From positions 558,001 through 622,000 of the forward strand of contig OZ176056.1 in NCBI GenBank assembly GCA_964247055.1: 64,000 nt of DNA, written 5' to 3'. Numbering within the stretch: position 1 is the stretch's first letter; the number at the start of each line of letters is the position of its first letter. The DNA is from Paragordius varius (taxonomy: Eukaryota; Nematomorpha). The notes under the pieces are model-generated. The model saw only the letters and a program-made list of their open reading frames with translations. It was not told the DNA's origin and made no database searches. This document shows, one piece after another, positions 24,786-40,600 of the stretch. Both the position numbers and the translations under genes were made by a program.

Positions 24786-27700
24786 ATTAATGTATAAAAC
24801 TAGTCGCATCATTAGTCAAGTCTTTGTCCTTAAAAATCGGATATTGGTCGCCGGTAAAGAAAATTATTTTTTATACATTCTCTTAGTAGAACTACATCAA
24901 AATATAGAGATAGTTTGACAAACTCTTTCATATCCGATTTTTACAACGATACTTTAAAAATTAATGTATAAAACTAGTCGCATCAATACTCAAGTTAAAC
25001 ATTGTCCTTAAGAATCGGATATTGGTCGCGGATAAAGAAAATTATTTTTTATACATTCTCTTAGTAGGACTACATCAAAATATAGGGATAGTTTGACAAA
25101 CTCTTTCATATCCGATTTTTACAACGATACTTTAAAAATTAATGTATAAAACTAGTCGCATCATTAGTCAAGTCTTTGTCCTTAAAAATCGGATATTGGT
25201 TGCCGGTAAAGAAAATTATTTTTTTACATTCTCTTAGTAGGACTACATCAAAATATAGAGATAGTTTGACAAACTCTTTCATATCCGATTTTTACAACGA
25301 TACTTTAAAAATTAATGTATAAAACTAGTCGCATCAATACTCAAGTTAAACTTTGTCTTTAAAAATCGGATATTGGTCACAGGTGAACAAAATTATTTTT
25401 TATACATTATCTTAGTAGGACTACATCAAAATATAGAGATAGTTTGACAAACTCTTTCATATCCGATTTTTACAGCGATACTTTAAAAATTAATGTATAA
25501 AACTAGCCGCATCATTAGTCAAATTAAATTGTCCTTATAAATCTGATATTGGTCACCGGTGAACAAAATTAATTTTTATACATTCTCTTAATAGGACTAC
25601 ATCATAATATAAAGATATTTTGACAAACTCTTTCATATCCGATTTTTACAGCGATACTTTAAAAATTAATGTATAAAACTAGTCGCATCAATACTCAAGT
25701 TAAAGTTTGTCCTTAAAAATCGGATATTGGTCACAGGTGAACAAAATTATTTTTTATACATTATCTTAGTAGGACTACATCAAAATATAGAGATAGTTTG
25801 ACAAACTCTTTCATATCCGATTTTTACAGCGATACTTTAAAAATTAATGTATAAAACTAGTCGCATCAATACTCAAGTTAAACTTTGACTTAAAAATCGG
25901 ATATTGGTCACCGGTGAACAAAATTATTTTTTATACATTTTCTTAGTAGGACTACATCAAAATATAGAGATATTTTGACAAATTCTTTCATATCCGATTT
26001 TTAAAACGATACTTTAAAAATTAATGTATTAAACTAGTCGCATCAATACTCAATTTAAACTTTGTCCTTAAAAATCGGATATTGGTCACAGGTGAACAAA
26101 ATTATTTTTTATACATTCTCTTAGTAGGACTACATCAATATATAGAGATAGTTTGACAAACTCTTTCATATCTGATTTTTACAGCGATACTTTAAAAATT
26201 AATGTATAAAACTAGTCGCATCAATACTCAAGTTAAACTTTGTCCTTAAAAATCGGATATTGGTCACAGTTGAACAAAATTATTTTTTATACATTAACTT
26301 AGTAGGACTACATCAAAATATAGAGATAGTGTGACAAACTCTTTCATATCCGATTTTTACAGCGATACTTTAAAAAATAATGTATAAAAGTAGTCGCATC
26401 AATACTCAAGTTAAACTTTGTCCTTAAAAATCGGATATTGGTCACAGGTGAACAAAATTATTTTTTATACATTATCTTAGTAGGACTACATCAAAATGTA
26501 GAGATAGTTTGACAAACTCTTTCATATCCGATTTTTACAGCGATACTTTAAAAATTAATGTATAAAACTAGTCGCATCATTAGTCAAGTCTTTGTCCTTA
26601 AAAATCGGATATTGGTCACAGGTGAACAAAATTATTTTTTATACAATATCTTAGTAGGACTACATCAAAATATAGAGATAGTTTGACAAACTCTTTCATA
26701 TCCGATTTTTACAGCGATACTTTAAAAAATAATGTATAAAAGTAGTCGCATCAATACTCAAGTTAAACTTTGTCCGTAAAAATCGGATATTGGTCGCCGG
26801 TTAACAAAACTATTTTTACATTCTCTTAGTAAGACTACATCAAAATATAGAGATAGTTTGACAAACTCTTTCATATCCGATTTTTACAGCGATACTTTAA
26901 AAATTATGGTTTTAAACCAGTCGCATCAATACTCAAGTTAAACTTTGTCCTTAAAAATCGGATATTGGTCACAGTTGAACAAAATTATTTTTTATACATT
27001 ATCTTAGTAGGACTACATCAAAATATAGAGATAGTTTGACAAACTCTTTCATATCCGATTTTTACAGCGATACTTTAAAAAATAATTTATAAAACTAGTC
27101 GCAACAATACTCAAGTTAAACTTTGTCCTTAAAATCGGATATTGGTCGCCGCTAAAGAAAATTATTTTTTGTACATTCTCTTAGTAGGACTACATCAAAA
27201 TATAGAGATAGTTTGACAAACTCTTTCATATCCGATTTTTACAACGATACTTTAAAAATTAATGTATAAAACTAGTCGCATCATTAGTCAAGTCTTTGTC
27301 CTTAAAAATCGGATATTGGTCGCCGGTAAAGAAAATTATTTTTTATACATTCTCTTAGTAGAACTACATCAAAATATAGAGATAGTTTGACAAACTCTTT
27401 CATATCCGATTTTTACAACGATACTTTAAAAATTAATGTATAAAACTAGTCGCATCAATACTCAAGTTAAACATTGTCCTTAAGAATCGGATATTGGTCG
27501 CGGATAAAGAAAATTATTTTTTATACATTCTCTTAGTAGGACTACATCAAAATATAGGGATAGTTTGACAAACTCTTTCATATCCGATTTTTACAACGAT
27601 ACTTTAAAAATTAATGTATAAAACTAGTCGCATCATTAGTCAAGTCTTTGTCCTTAAAAATCGGATATTGGTTGCCGGTAAAGAAAATTATTTTTTTACA

Positions 27701-27960
27701 TTCTCTTAGTAGGACTACATCAAAATATAGAGATAGTTTGACAAACTCTTTCATATCCGATTTTTACAACGATACTTTAAAAATTAATGTATAAAACTAG
27801 TCGCATCAATACTCAAGTTAAACTTTGTCTTTAAAAATCGGATATTGGTCACAGGTGAACAAAATTATTTTTTATACATTATCTTAGTAGGACTACATCA
27901 AAATATAGAGATAGTTTGACAAACTCTTTCATATCCGATTTTTACAGCGATACTTTAAAA

Positions 27961-30900
27961 ATTAATGTATAAAACTAGTCGCATCAATACTCAAGTTAAA
28001 CTTTGACTTAAAAATCGGATATTGGTCACCGGTGAACAAAATTATTTTTTATACATTTTCTTAGTAGGACTACATTAAAATATAGAGATATTTTGACAAA
28101 CTCTTTCATATCCGATTTTTACAACGATACTTTAAAAATTAATTTATAAAACTAGTCGCATCAATACTCAAGTTAAACTTTGTCCTTAAAAATCGGATAT
28201 TGGTCGCCGGTAAAAAAAATTATTTTTTATACATTCTCTTAGTAGGACTACATCAAAATATAGAGATAGTTTGACAAACTCTTTCATATCCGATTTTTAC
28301 AACGATACTTTAAAAATTAATTTATAAAACTAGTCGCATCATTAGTCAAGTCTTTGTCCTTAAAAATCGGATATTGGTCGCCGGTAAAGAAAATTATTTT
28401 TTATACATTCTCTTAGTAGGACTACATCAAAATATAGAGATAGTTTGACAAACTCTTTCATATCCGATTTTTACAACGATACTTTAAAAATTAATGTATA
28501 AAATTAGCCGCATCATTAGTCAAATTAAATTGTCCTTATAAATCTGATATTGGTCACCGGTGAACAAAATTAATTTTTATACATTCTCTTAATAGGACTA
28601 CATCATAATATAAAGATATTTTGACAAATTCTTTCATATCCGATTTTTACAACGATACTTTAAAAATTAATTTATAAAACTAGTCGCATCAATACTCAAG
28701 TTAAACATTGTCCTTAAGAATCGGATATTGGTCGCGGATAAAGAAAATTATTTTTTATACATTCTCTTAGTAGGACTACATCAAAATATAGGGATAGTTT
28801 GACAAACTCTTTCATATCCGATTTTTACAACGATACTTTAAAAATTAATGTATAAAACTAGTCGCATCATTAGTCAAGTCTTTGTCCTTAAAAATCGGAT
28901 ATTGGTCGCCGGTAAAGAAAATTATTTTTTTACATTCTCTTAGTAGGACTACATCAAAATATAGAGATAGTTTGACAAACTCTTTCATATCCGATTTTTA
29001 CAGCGATACTTTAAAAATTAATTTATAAAACTAGTCGCAACAATACTCAAGTTAAACTTTGTCCTCAAAATCGGATATTGGTCGCCGCTAAAGAAAATTA
29101 TTTTTTGTACATTCTCTTAGTAGGACTACATCAAAATATAGGGATAGTTTGACAAACTCTTTCATATCCGTCTTTTACAACGATACTTTAAAAATTAATG
29201 TATAAAACTAGTCGCATCATTAGTCAAGTCTTTGTCCTTAAAAATCGGATATTGGTCGCCGGTAAAGAAAATTATTTTTTTACATTCTCTTAGTAGGACT
29301 ACATCAAAATATAGAGATAGTTTGACAAACTCTTTCATATCCGATTTTTACAACGATACTTTAAAAATTAATGTATAAAACTAGTCGCATTATTAGTCAA
29401 GTCTTTGTCCTTAAAAATCGGATATTGGTTGCCGGTAAAGAAAATTATTTTTTTACATTCTCTTAGTAGGACTACATCAAAATATAGAGATAGTTTGACA
29501 AACTCTTTCATATCCGATTTTTACAACGATACTTTAAAAATTAATGTATAAAACTAGTCGCATCAATACTCAAGTTAAACTTTGTCTTTAAAAATCGGAT
29601 ATTGGTCACAGGTGAACAAAATTATTTTTTATACATTATCTTAGTAGGACTACATCAAAATATAGAGACAGTTTGACAAACTCTTTCATATCCGATTTTT
29701 ACAGCGATACTTTAAAAATTAATGTATAAAACTAGTCGCATCAATACTCAAGTTAAACTTTGACTTAAAAATCGGATATTGGTCACCGGTGAACAAAATT
29801 ATTTTTTATACATTTTCTTAGTAGGACTACATCAAAATATAGAGATATTTTGACAAACTCTTTCATATCCGATTTTTACAACGATACTTTAAAAATTAAT
29901 TTATAAAACTAGTCGCATCAATACTCAAGTTAAACTTTGTCCTTAAAAATCGGATATTGATCGCCGGTAAAGAAAATTATTTTTTATACATTCTCTTAGT
30001 AGGACTACATCAAAATATAGAGATAGTTTGACAAACTCTTTCATATCCGATTTTTACAACGATACTTTAAAAATTAATTTATAAAACTAGTCGCATCAAT
30101 ACTCAAGTTAAACTTTGTCCTTAAAATCGGATATTGGTCGCCGCTAAAGAAAATTATTTTTTGTACATTCTCTTAGTAGGACTACATCAAAATATAGAGA
30201 TAGTTTGACAAACTCTTTCATATCCGATTTTTACAACGATACTTTAAAAATTAATGTATTAAACTAGTCGCATCATTAGTCAAGTCTTTGTCCTTAAAAA
30301 TCGGATATTGGTCGCCGGTAAAGAAAATTATTTTTTATACATTCTCTTAGTAGGACTACATCAAAATATAGAGATAGTTTGACAAACTCTTTCATATCCG
30401 ATTTTTACAACGATACTTTAAAAATTAATGTATAAAATTAGCCGCATCATTAGTCAAATTAAATTGTCCTTATAAATCTGATATTGGTCACCGGTGAACA
30501 AAATCAATTTTTATACATTCTCTTAATAGGACTACATCATAATATAAAGATATTTTGACAAATTCTTTCATATCCGATTTTTACAACGATACTTTAAAAA
30601 TTAATTTATAAAACTAGTCGCATCAATACTCAAGTTAAACATTGTCCTTAAGAATCGGATATTGGTCGCGGATAAAGAAAATTATTTTTTATACATTCTC
30701 TTAGTAGGACTACATCAAAATATAGAGATATTTTGACAAACTCTTTCATATCCGATTTTTACAGGGATACTTTAAAAATTAATGTATAAAACTAGTCGCA
30801 TCATTAGTCAAGTCTTTGTCCTTAAAAATCGGATATTGGTCGCCGGTAAAGAAAATTATTTTTTTACATTCTCTTAGTAGGACTACATCAAAATATAGAG

Positions 30901-33069
30901 ATAGTTTGACAAACTCTTTCATATCCGATTTTTACAGGGATACTTTAAAAATTAATGTATAAAACTAGTCGCATCATTAGTCAAGTCTTTGTCCTTAAAA
31001 ATCGGATATTGGTCGCCGGTAAAGAAAATTATTTTTTTACATTCTCTTAGTAGGACTACATCAAAATATAGAGATAGTTTGACAAACTCTTTCATATCCG
31101 ATTTTTACAACGATACTTTAAAAATTAATGTATAAAACTAGTCGCATCAATACTCAAGTTAAACTTTGTCTTTAAAAATCGGATATTGGTCACAGGTGAA
31201 CAAAATTATTTTTTATACATTATCTTATTAGGACTACATCAAAATATAGAGATAGTTTGACAAACTCTTTCATATCCGATTTTTACAGCGATACTTTAAA
31301 AATTAATGTATAAAACTAGTCGCATCAATACTCAAGTTAAACTTTGACTTAAAAATCGGATATTGGTCACCGGTGAACAAAATTATTTTTTATACATTTT
31401 CTTAGTAGGACTACATCAAAATATAGAGATATTTTGACAAATTCTTTCATATCCGATTTTTAAAACGATACTTTAAAAATTAATGTATTAAACTAGTCGC
31501 ATCAATACTCAATTTAAACTTTGTCCTTAAAAATCGGATATTGGTCGCCGGTAAAGAAAATTATTTAATATACATTCTCTTAGTAGGACTACATCAATAT
31601 ATAGAGATAGTTTGACAAACTCTTTCATATCCGATTTTTACAGCGATACTTTAAAAATTAATGTATAAAACTAGTCGCATCAATACTCAAGTTAAACTTT
31701 GTCCTTAAAAATCGGATATTGGTCACAGGTGAACAAAACTATTTTTTATACATTATCTTAGTAGGACTACATCAAAATATAGAGATAGTTTGACAAACTC
31801 TTTCATATCCGATTTTTATAACGATACTTTAAAAATTAATTTATAAAACTAGTCGCATCAATACTCAAGTTAAACATTGTCCTTAAGAATCGGATATTGG
31901 TCGCGGATAAAGAAAATTATTTTTTATACATTCTCTTAGTAGGACTACATCAAAATATAGAGATAGTTTGACAAACTCTTTCATATCCGATTTTTACAAC
32001 GATACTTTAAAAATTAATGTATAAAACTAGTCGCATCATTAGTCAAGTCTTTGTCCTTAAAAATCGGATATTGGTCCCCGGTAAAGAAAATTATTTTTTT
32101 ACATTCTCTTAGTAGGACTACATCAAAATATAGAGATAGTTTGACAAACTCTTTCATATCCGATTTTTACAACGATACTTTAAAAATTAATGTATAAAAC
32201 TAGTCGCATCAATACTCAAGTTAAACTTTGTCCTTAAAAATCGGATATTGGTCACCGGTTAACAAAACTATTTTTTATACATTCTCTTAGTAGGACTACA
32301 TCAAAATATAGAGATAGTTTGACAAACTCTTTCATATCCGATTTTTACAGCGATACTTTAAAAATTAATGTATAAAACTAGTCGCATCAATACTCAAGTT
32401 AAACTTTGTCCTTAAAAATCGGATATTGGTCACAGGTGAACAATATTATTTTTTATACATTATCTTAGTAGGACTACATCAAAATATAGAGATAGTTTGA
32501 CAAACTCTTTCATATCCGATTTTTACAACGATACTTTAAAAATTAATGTATAAAACTAGTCGCATCATTAGTCAAGTCTTTGTCCTTAAAAATCGGATAT
32601 TGGTCGCCGGTAAAGAAAATTATTTTTTATACATTCTCTTAGTAGGACTACATCAAAATATAGAGATAGTTTGACAAACTCTTTCATATCCGATTTTTAC
32701 AACGATACTTTAAAAATTAATGTATAAAACTAGCCGCATCATTAGTCAAATTAAATTGTCCTTATAAATCTGATATTGGTCACCGGTGAACAAAATTAAT
32801 TTTTATACATTATCTTAGTAGGACTACATCATAATATAAAGATATTTTGACAAATTCTTTCATATCCGATTTTTACAGCGATACTTTAAAAATTAATGTA
32901 TAAAACTAGTCGCATCAATACTCAAGATAAACTTTGTCCTTAAAAATCAGATATTGGTCACAGGTGAACAAAATTATTTTTTTTACATTATCATAGTAGG
33001 ACTACATCAAAATATAGATATAGTTTGACAAACTCTTTCATATCCGATTTTTACAGCGATACTTTAAAA
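27961..33069. repeat. Array block 7: mixed E/C'/G monomers
   Basis: Twenty-nine monomers with partial order but no constant HOR. E monomers (CGCGGATAAAG) lie at 28734, 30668 and 31903, 11 and 7 monomers apart. Segments resemble block 2 (E, C', B, G, H, B). C' monomers are doubled side by side at about 29200-29550 and 30780-31130. Some monomers end with ACAGGGATAC (about 30761 and 30937), a marker that recurs in block 9. The end of the block (J, B with GAACAATATT, C, F, CAAGATAAAC monomer) is repeated in part in block 8. Confidence 0.8.
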
Positions 33070-36000
33070 AATAATGTATAAAAGTAGTCGCATCAATACT
33101 CAAGTTAAACTTTGTCCGTAAAAATCGGATATTGGTCACAGGTTAACAAAACTATTTTTTATACATTCTCTTAGTAGGACTACATCAAAATATAGAGATA
33201 GTTTGACAAACTCTTTCATATCCGATTTTTACAACGATACTTTAAAAATTAATGTATAAAACTATCCGCATCATTAGTCAAATTAAATTGTCCTTATAAA
33301 TCTGATATTGGTCACCGGTGAACAAAATTATTTTTTATACATTCTCTTAGTAGGACTATATCAAAATATAGAGATAGTTTGACAAACTCTTTCATATCCG
33401 ATTTTTACAACAATACTTTAAAAATTAATGTATAAAACTAGCCGCATCATTAGTCAAATTAAATTGTCGTTATAAATCTGATATTGGTCACCGGTGAACA
33501 AAATTAATTTGTATACACTCTCTTAATAGGACTACATCATAATATAAAGATATTTTGACAAATTCTTTCATATCCGATTTTTACAGCGATACTTTAAAAA
33601 TTAATGTATAAAACTAGTCGCATCAATACTCAAGTTAAACTTTATCCTTAAAAATCGGATATTGGTCACAGGTGAACAAAATTATTTTTTATACATTCTC
33701 TTAGTAAGACTACATCAAAATATAGAGATAGTTTGACAAACTCTTTCATATCCGATTTTTACAGCGATACTTTAAAAATTAATTTATAAAACTAGTCGCA
33801 TCAATACTCAAGTTAAACTTTGTCCGTAAAAATCGGATATTGGTCACAGGTTAACAAAACTATTTTTTATACATTCTCTTAGTAAGACTACATCAAAATA
33901 TAGAGATAGTTTGACAAACTCTTTCATATCCGATTTTTACAACGATACTTTAAAAATTAATGTATAAAACTAGTCGCATCATTAGTCAAGTCTTTGTCCT
34001 TAAAAATCGGCTATTGGTCGCCGGTAAAGAAAATTATTTTTTATACATTCTCTTAGTAGGACTACATCAATATATAGAGATAGTTTGACAAACTCTTTCA
34101 TATCCGATTTTTACAGCGATACTTTAAAAATTAATGTATAAAACTAGTCGCATCAATACTCAAGTTAAACTTTGTCCTTAAAAATCGGATATTGGTCACA
34201 GGTGAACAATATTATTTTTTATACATTATCTTAGTAGGACTACATCAAAATATAGAGATAGTTTGACAAACTCTTTCATATCCGATTTTTACAACGATAC
34301 TTTAAAAATTAATGTATAAAACTAGTCGCATCATTAGTCAAGTCTTTGTCCTTAAAAATCGGATATTGGTCGCCGGTAAAGAAAATTATTTTTTATACAT
34401 TCTCTTAGTAGGACTACATCAAAATATAGAGATAGTTTGACAAACTCTTTCATATCCGATTTTTACAACGATACTTTAAAAATTAATGTATAAAACTAGC
34501 CGCATCATTAGTCAAATTAAATTGTCCTTATAAATCTGATATTGGTCACCGGTGAACAAAATTAATTTTTATACATTATCTTAGTAGGACTACATCATAA
34601 TATAAAGATATTTTGACAAATTCTTTCATATCCGATTTTTACAGCGATACTTTAAAAATTAATGTATAAAACTAGTCGCATCAATACTCAAGTTAAACTT
34701 TGTCCGTAAAAATCGGATATTGGTCACAGGTTAACAAAACTATTTTTTATACATTCTCTTAGTAGGACTACATCAAAATATAGAGATAGTTTGACAAACT
34801 CTTTCATATCCGATTTTTACAACGATACTTTAAAAATTAATGTATAAAACTATCCGCATCATTAGTCAAATTAAATTGTCCTTATAAATCTGATATTGGT
34901 CACCGGTGAACAAAATTATTTTTTATACATTCTCTTAGTAGGACTATATCAAAATATAGAGATAGTTTGACAAACTCTTTCATATCCGATTTTTACAACG
35001 ATACTTTAAAAATTAATGTATAAAACTAGCCGCATCATTAGTCAAATTAAATTGTCGTTATAAATCTGATATTGGTCACCGGTGAACAAAATTAATTTGT
35101 ATACACTCTCTTAATAGGACTACATCATAATATAAAGATATTTTGACAAATTCTTTCATATCCGATTTTTACAGCGATACTTTAAAAATTAATGTATAAA
35201 ACTAGTCGCATCAATACTCAAGTTAAACTTTATCCTTAAAAATCGGATATTGGTCACAGGTGAACAAAATTATTTTTTATACATTCTCTTAGTAAGACTA
35301 CATCAAAATATAGAGATAGTTTGACAAACTCTTTCATATCCGATTTTTACAGCGATACTTTAAAAATTAATTTATAAAACTAGTCGCATCAATACTCAAG
35401 TTAAACTTTGTCCGTAAAAATCGGATATTGGTCACAGGTTAACAAAACTATTTTTTATACATTCTCTTAGTAAGACTACATCAAAATATAGAGATAGTTT
35501 GACAAACTCTTTCATATCCGATTTTTACAACGATACTTTAAAAATTAATGTATAAAACTAGTCGCATCATTAGTCAAGTCTTTGTCCTTAAAAATCGGCT
35601 ATTGGTCGCCGGTAAAGAAAATTATTTTTTATACATTCTCTTAGTAGGACTACATCAAAATATAGAGTTAGTTTGACAAACTCTTTCATATCCGATTTTT
35701 ACAACGATACTTTAAAAATTAATGTATAAAACTAGCCGCATCATTAGTCAAATTAAATTGTCCTTATAAATCTGATATTGGTCACCGGGGAACAAAATTA
35801 ATTTTTATACATTCTCTTAATAGGACTACATCATAATATAAAGATATTTTGACAAATTCTTTCATATCCGATTTTTACAACGATACTTTAAAAAATAATG
35901 TATAAAAGTAGTCGCATCAATACTCAAGTTAAACTTTGTCCTTAAAAATCGGATATTGGTCACCGGTTAACAAAACTATATTTTATACATTCTCTTAGTA

Positions 36001-37663
36001 GGACTAGATCAAAATATAAAGATAGTTTGACAAATTCTTTCATATCCGATTTTTACAGCGATACTTTAAAAATTAATGTATAAAACTAGTCGCATCAATA
36101 CTCAAGATAAACTTTGTCCTTAAAAATCGGATATTGGTCACAGGTGAACAAAATTATTTTTTTTACATTATCATAGTAGGACTACATCAAAATATAGATA
36201 TAGTTTGACAAACTCTTTCATATCCGATTTTTACAGCGATACTTTAAAAAATAATGTATAAAAGTAGTCGCATCAATACTCAAGTTAAACTTTGTCCGTA
36301 AAAATCGGATATTGGTCACAGGTTAACAAAACTATTTTTTATACATTCTCTTAGTAGGACTACATCAAAATATAGAGATAGTTTGACAAACTCTTTCATA
36401 TCCGATTTTTACAACGATACTTTAAAAATTAATGTATAAAACTATCCGCATCATTAGTCAAATTAAATTGTCCTTATAAATCTGATATTGGTCACCGGTG
36501 AACAAAATTATTTTTTATACATTCTCTTAGTAGGACTATATCAAAATATAGAGATAGTTTGACAAACTCTTTCATATCCGATTTTTACAACGATACTTTA
36601 AAAATTAATGTATAAAACTAGCCGCATCATTAGTCAAATTAAATTGTCGTTATAAATCTGATATTGGTCACCGGTGAACAAAATTAATTTGTATACACTC
36701 TCTTAATAGGACTACATCATAATATAAAGATATTTTGACAAATTCTTTCATATCCGATTTTTACAGCGATACTTTAAAAATTAATGTATAAAACTAGTCG
36801 CATCAATACTCAAGTTAAACTTTATCCTTAAAAATCGGATATTGGTCACAGGTGAACAAAATTATTTTTTATACATTCTCTTAGTAAGACTACATCAAAA
36901 TATAGAGATAGTTTGACAAACTCTTTCATATCCGATTTTTACAGCGATACTTTAAAAATTAATTTATAAAACTAGTCGCATCAATACTCAAGTTAAACTT
37001 TGTCCGTAAAAATCGGATATTGGTCACAGGTTAACAAAACTATTTTTTATACATTCTCTTAGTAAGACTACATCAAAATATAGAGATAGTTTGACAAACT
37101 CTTTCATATCCGATTTTTACAACGATACTTTAAAAATTAATGTATAAAACTAGTCGCATCATTAGTCAAGTCTTTGTCCTTAAAAATCGGCTATTGGTCG
37201 CCGGTAAAGAAAATTATTTTTTATACATTCTCTTAGTAGGACTACATCAAAATATAGAGTTAGTTTGACAAACTCTTTCATATCCGATTTTTACAACGAT
37301 ACTTTAAAAATTAATGTATAAAACTAGCCGCATCATTAGTCAAATTAAATTGTCCTTATAAATCTGATATTGGTCACCGGGGAACAAAATTAATTTTTAT
37401 ACATTCTCTTAATAGGACTACATCATAATATAAAGATATTTTGACAAATTCTTTCATATCCGATTTTTACAACGATACTTTAAAAAATAATGTATAAAAG
37501 TAGTCGCATCAATACTCAAGTTAAACTTTGTCCTTAAAAATCGGATATTGGTCACCGGTTAACAAAACTATATTTTATACATTCTCTTAGTAGGACTAGA
37601 TCAAAATATAAAGATAGTTTGACAAATTCTTTCATATCCGATTTTTACAGCGATACTTTAAAA
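33070..37663. repeat. Array block 8: 9-mer HOR, 1588/1592 bp, nearly 3 copies
   Basis: The F monomer with GTATACACTC lies at 33511, 35099 and 36691; J monomers start at 33070, 34658 and 36250. Copy 1 reads J, F-like (CTATCCGCATC), F, B, J, C, B, C, F. Copies 2 and 3 read J, F-like, F, B, J, C, F, K and then a CAAGATAAAC monomer in copy 2 only. So copies 1 and 2 have the same number of monomers but different right halves. Copy 3 follows copy 2 up to K and ends at 37663, where block 9 begins. Private variants include CGGCTATTGG, TAGAGTTAG and CACCGGGGAAC. Confidence 0.9.
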
Positions 37664-40600
37664 ATTAATGTATAAAACTAGTCGCATCAATACTCAAGTT
37701 AAACTTTGTCCTTAAAAATCGGATATTGGTCACAGGTGAACAAAACTATTTTTTATACATTATCTTAGTAGGAATACATCAAAATATAGAGATAGTTTGA
37801 CAAACTCTTTCATATCCGATTTTTACAACGATACTTTAAAAATTAATTTATAAAACTAGTCGCATCCATACTCAAGTTAAACATTGTCCTTAAGAATCGG
37901 ATATTGGTCGCGGATAAAGAAAATTATTTTTTATACATTCTCTTAGTAGGACTACATCAAAATATAGAGATAGTTTGACAAACTCTTTCATATCCGATTT
38001 TTACAACGATACTTTAAAAATTAATTTATAAAACTAGTCGCATCAATACTCAAGTTAAACTTTGTCCTTATAAATCGGATATTGGTCACAGGTGAACAAA
38101 ACTATTTTTTATACATTATCTTAGTAGGACTACATCAAAATATAGAGATAGTTTGACAAACTCTTTCATATCCGATTTTTACAACGATACTTTAAAAATT
38201 AATTTATAAAACTAGTCGCATCAATACTCAAGTTAAACATTGTCCTTAAGAATCGGATATTGGTCGCGGATAAAGAAAATTATTTTTTATACATTCTCTT
38301 AGTAGGACTACATCAAAATATAGGGATAGTTTGACAAACTCTTTCATATCCGATTTTTACAGGGATACTTTAAAAATTAATGTATAAAACTAGTCGCATC
38401 ATTAGTCAAGTCTTTGTCCTTAAAAATCGGATATTGGTCGCCGGTAAAGAAAATTATTTTTTTACATTCTCTTAGTAGGACTACATCAAAATATAGAGAT
38501 AGTTTGACAAACTCTTTCATATCCGATTTTTACAACGATACTTTAAAAATTAATGTATAAAATTAGTCGCATCAATACTCAAGTTAAACTTTGTCTTTAA
38601 AAATCGGATATTGGTCACAGGTGAACAAAATTATTTTTTATACATTATCTTAGTAGGACTACATCAAAATATAGAGATAGTTTGACAAACTCTTTCATAT
38701 CCGATTTTTACAGCGATACTTTAAAAATTAATGTATAAAACTAGTCGCATCAATACTCAAGTTAAACTTTGACTTAAAAATCGGATATTGGTCACCGGTG
38801 AATAAAATTATTTTTTATACATTTTCTTAGTAGGACTACATCAAAATATAGAGATATTTTGACAAATTCTTTCATATCCGATTTTTAAAACGATACTTTA
38901 AAAATTAATGTATTAAACTAGTCGCATCAATACTCAATTTAAACTTTATCCTTAAAAATCGGATATTGGTCGCCGGTAAAGAAAATTATTTAATATACAT
39001 TCTCTTAGTAGGACTACATCAATATATAGAGATAGTTTGACAAACTCTTTCATATCCGATTTTTACAGCGATACTTTAAAAATTAATGTATAAAACTAGT
39101 CGCATCAATACTCAAGTTAAACTTTGTCCTTAAAAATCGGATATTGGTCACAGGTGAACAAAACTATTTTTTATACATTATCTTAGTAGGACTACATCAA
39201 AATATAGAGATAGTTTGACAAACTCTTTCATATCCGATTTTTACAACGATACTTTAAAAATTAATTTATAAAACTAGTCGCATCAATACTCAAGTTAAAC
39301 ATTGTCCTTAAGAATCGGATATTGGTCGCGGATAAAGAAGATTATTTTTTATACATTCTCTTAGTAGGACTACATCAAAATATAGAGATAGTTTGACAAA
39401 CTATTTCATATCCGATTTTTACAACGATACTTTAAAAATTAATGTATAAAACTAGTCGCATCATTAGTCAAGTCTTTGTCCTTAAAAATCGGATACTGGT
39501 CGCCGGTAAAGAAAATTATTTTTTTACATTCTCTTAGTAGGACTACATCAAAATATAGAGATAGTTTGACAAACTCTTTCATATCCGATTTTTACAACGA
39601 TACTTTAAAAATTAATGTATAAAACTAGTCGCATCAATACTCAAGTTAAACTTTGTCCTTAAAAATCGGATATTGGTCGCGGATAAAGAAAATTATTTTT
39701 TATACATTCTCTTAGTAGGACTACATCAAAATATAGGGATAGTTTGACAAACTCTTTCATATCCGATTTTTACAGGGATACTTTAAAAATTAATGTATAA
39801 AACTAGTCGCATCATTAGTCAAGTCTTTGTCCTTAAAAATCGGATATTGGTCGCCGGTAAAGAAAATTATTTTTTTACATTCTCTTAGTAGGACTACATC
39901 AAAATATAGAGATAGTTTGACAAACTCTTTCATATCCGATTTTTACAACGATACTTTAAAAATTAATGTATAAAACTAGTCGCATCAATACTCAAGTTAA
40001 ACTTTGTCTTTAAAAATCGGATATTGGTCACAGGTGAACAAAATTATTTTTTATACATTATCTTAGTAGGACTACATCAAAATATAGAGATAGTTTGACA
40101 AACTCTTTCATATCCGATTTTTACAGCGATACTTTAAAAATTAATGTATAAAACTAGTCGCATCAATATTCAAGTTAAACTTTGACTTAAAAATCGGATA
40201 TTGGTCACCGGTGAACAAAATTATTTTTTATACATTTTCTTAGTAGGACTACATCAAAATATAGAGATATTTTGACAAATTCTTTCATATCCGATTTTTA
40301 AAACGATACTTTAAAAATTAATGTATTAAACTAGTCGCATCAATACTCAATTTAAACTTTGTCCTTAAAAATCGGATATTGGTCGCCGGTAAAGAAAATT
40401 ATTTAATATACATTCTCTTAGTAGGACTACATCAATATATAGAGATAGTTTGACAAACTCTTTCATATCCGATTTTTACAGCGATACTTTAAAAATTAAT
40501 GTATAAAACTAGTCGCATCAATACTCAAGTTAAACTTTGTCCTTAAAAATCGGATATTGGTCACAGGTGAACAAAACTATTTTTTATACATTATCTTAGT

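Larger units (their letters stand above)
17719..27960. repeat. Array block 6: 14/13/18/13-mer HOR series
   Basis: The '1' monomers start at 17719, 20193, 22488 and 25665, giving units of 2474, 2295 and 3177 bp and a last partial unit. The full order is 1, G, H, I, B, Bc, J, L, D, C, E, C', B, F (14). The second unit has 13 because L and D are fused into one hybrid. The third has 18: the full nine monomers up to D, then B, Bc, J and the L/D hybrid again, then C, E, C', B, F. The fourth follows the first but leaves for a different G after B. L monomers carry TTATGGTTTTAAACC and occur only in this block. Confidence 0.92.
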
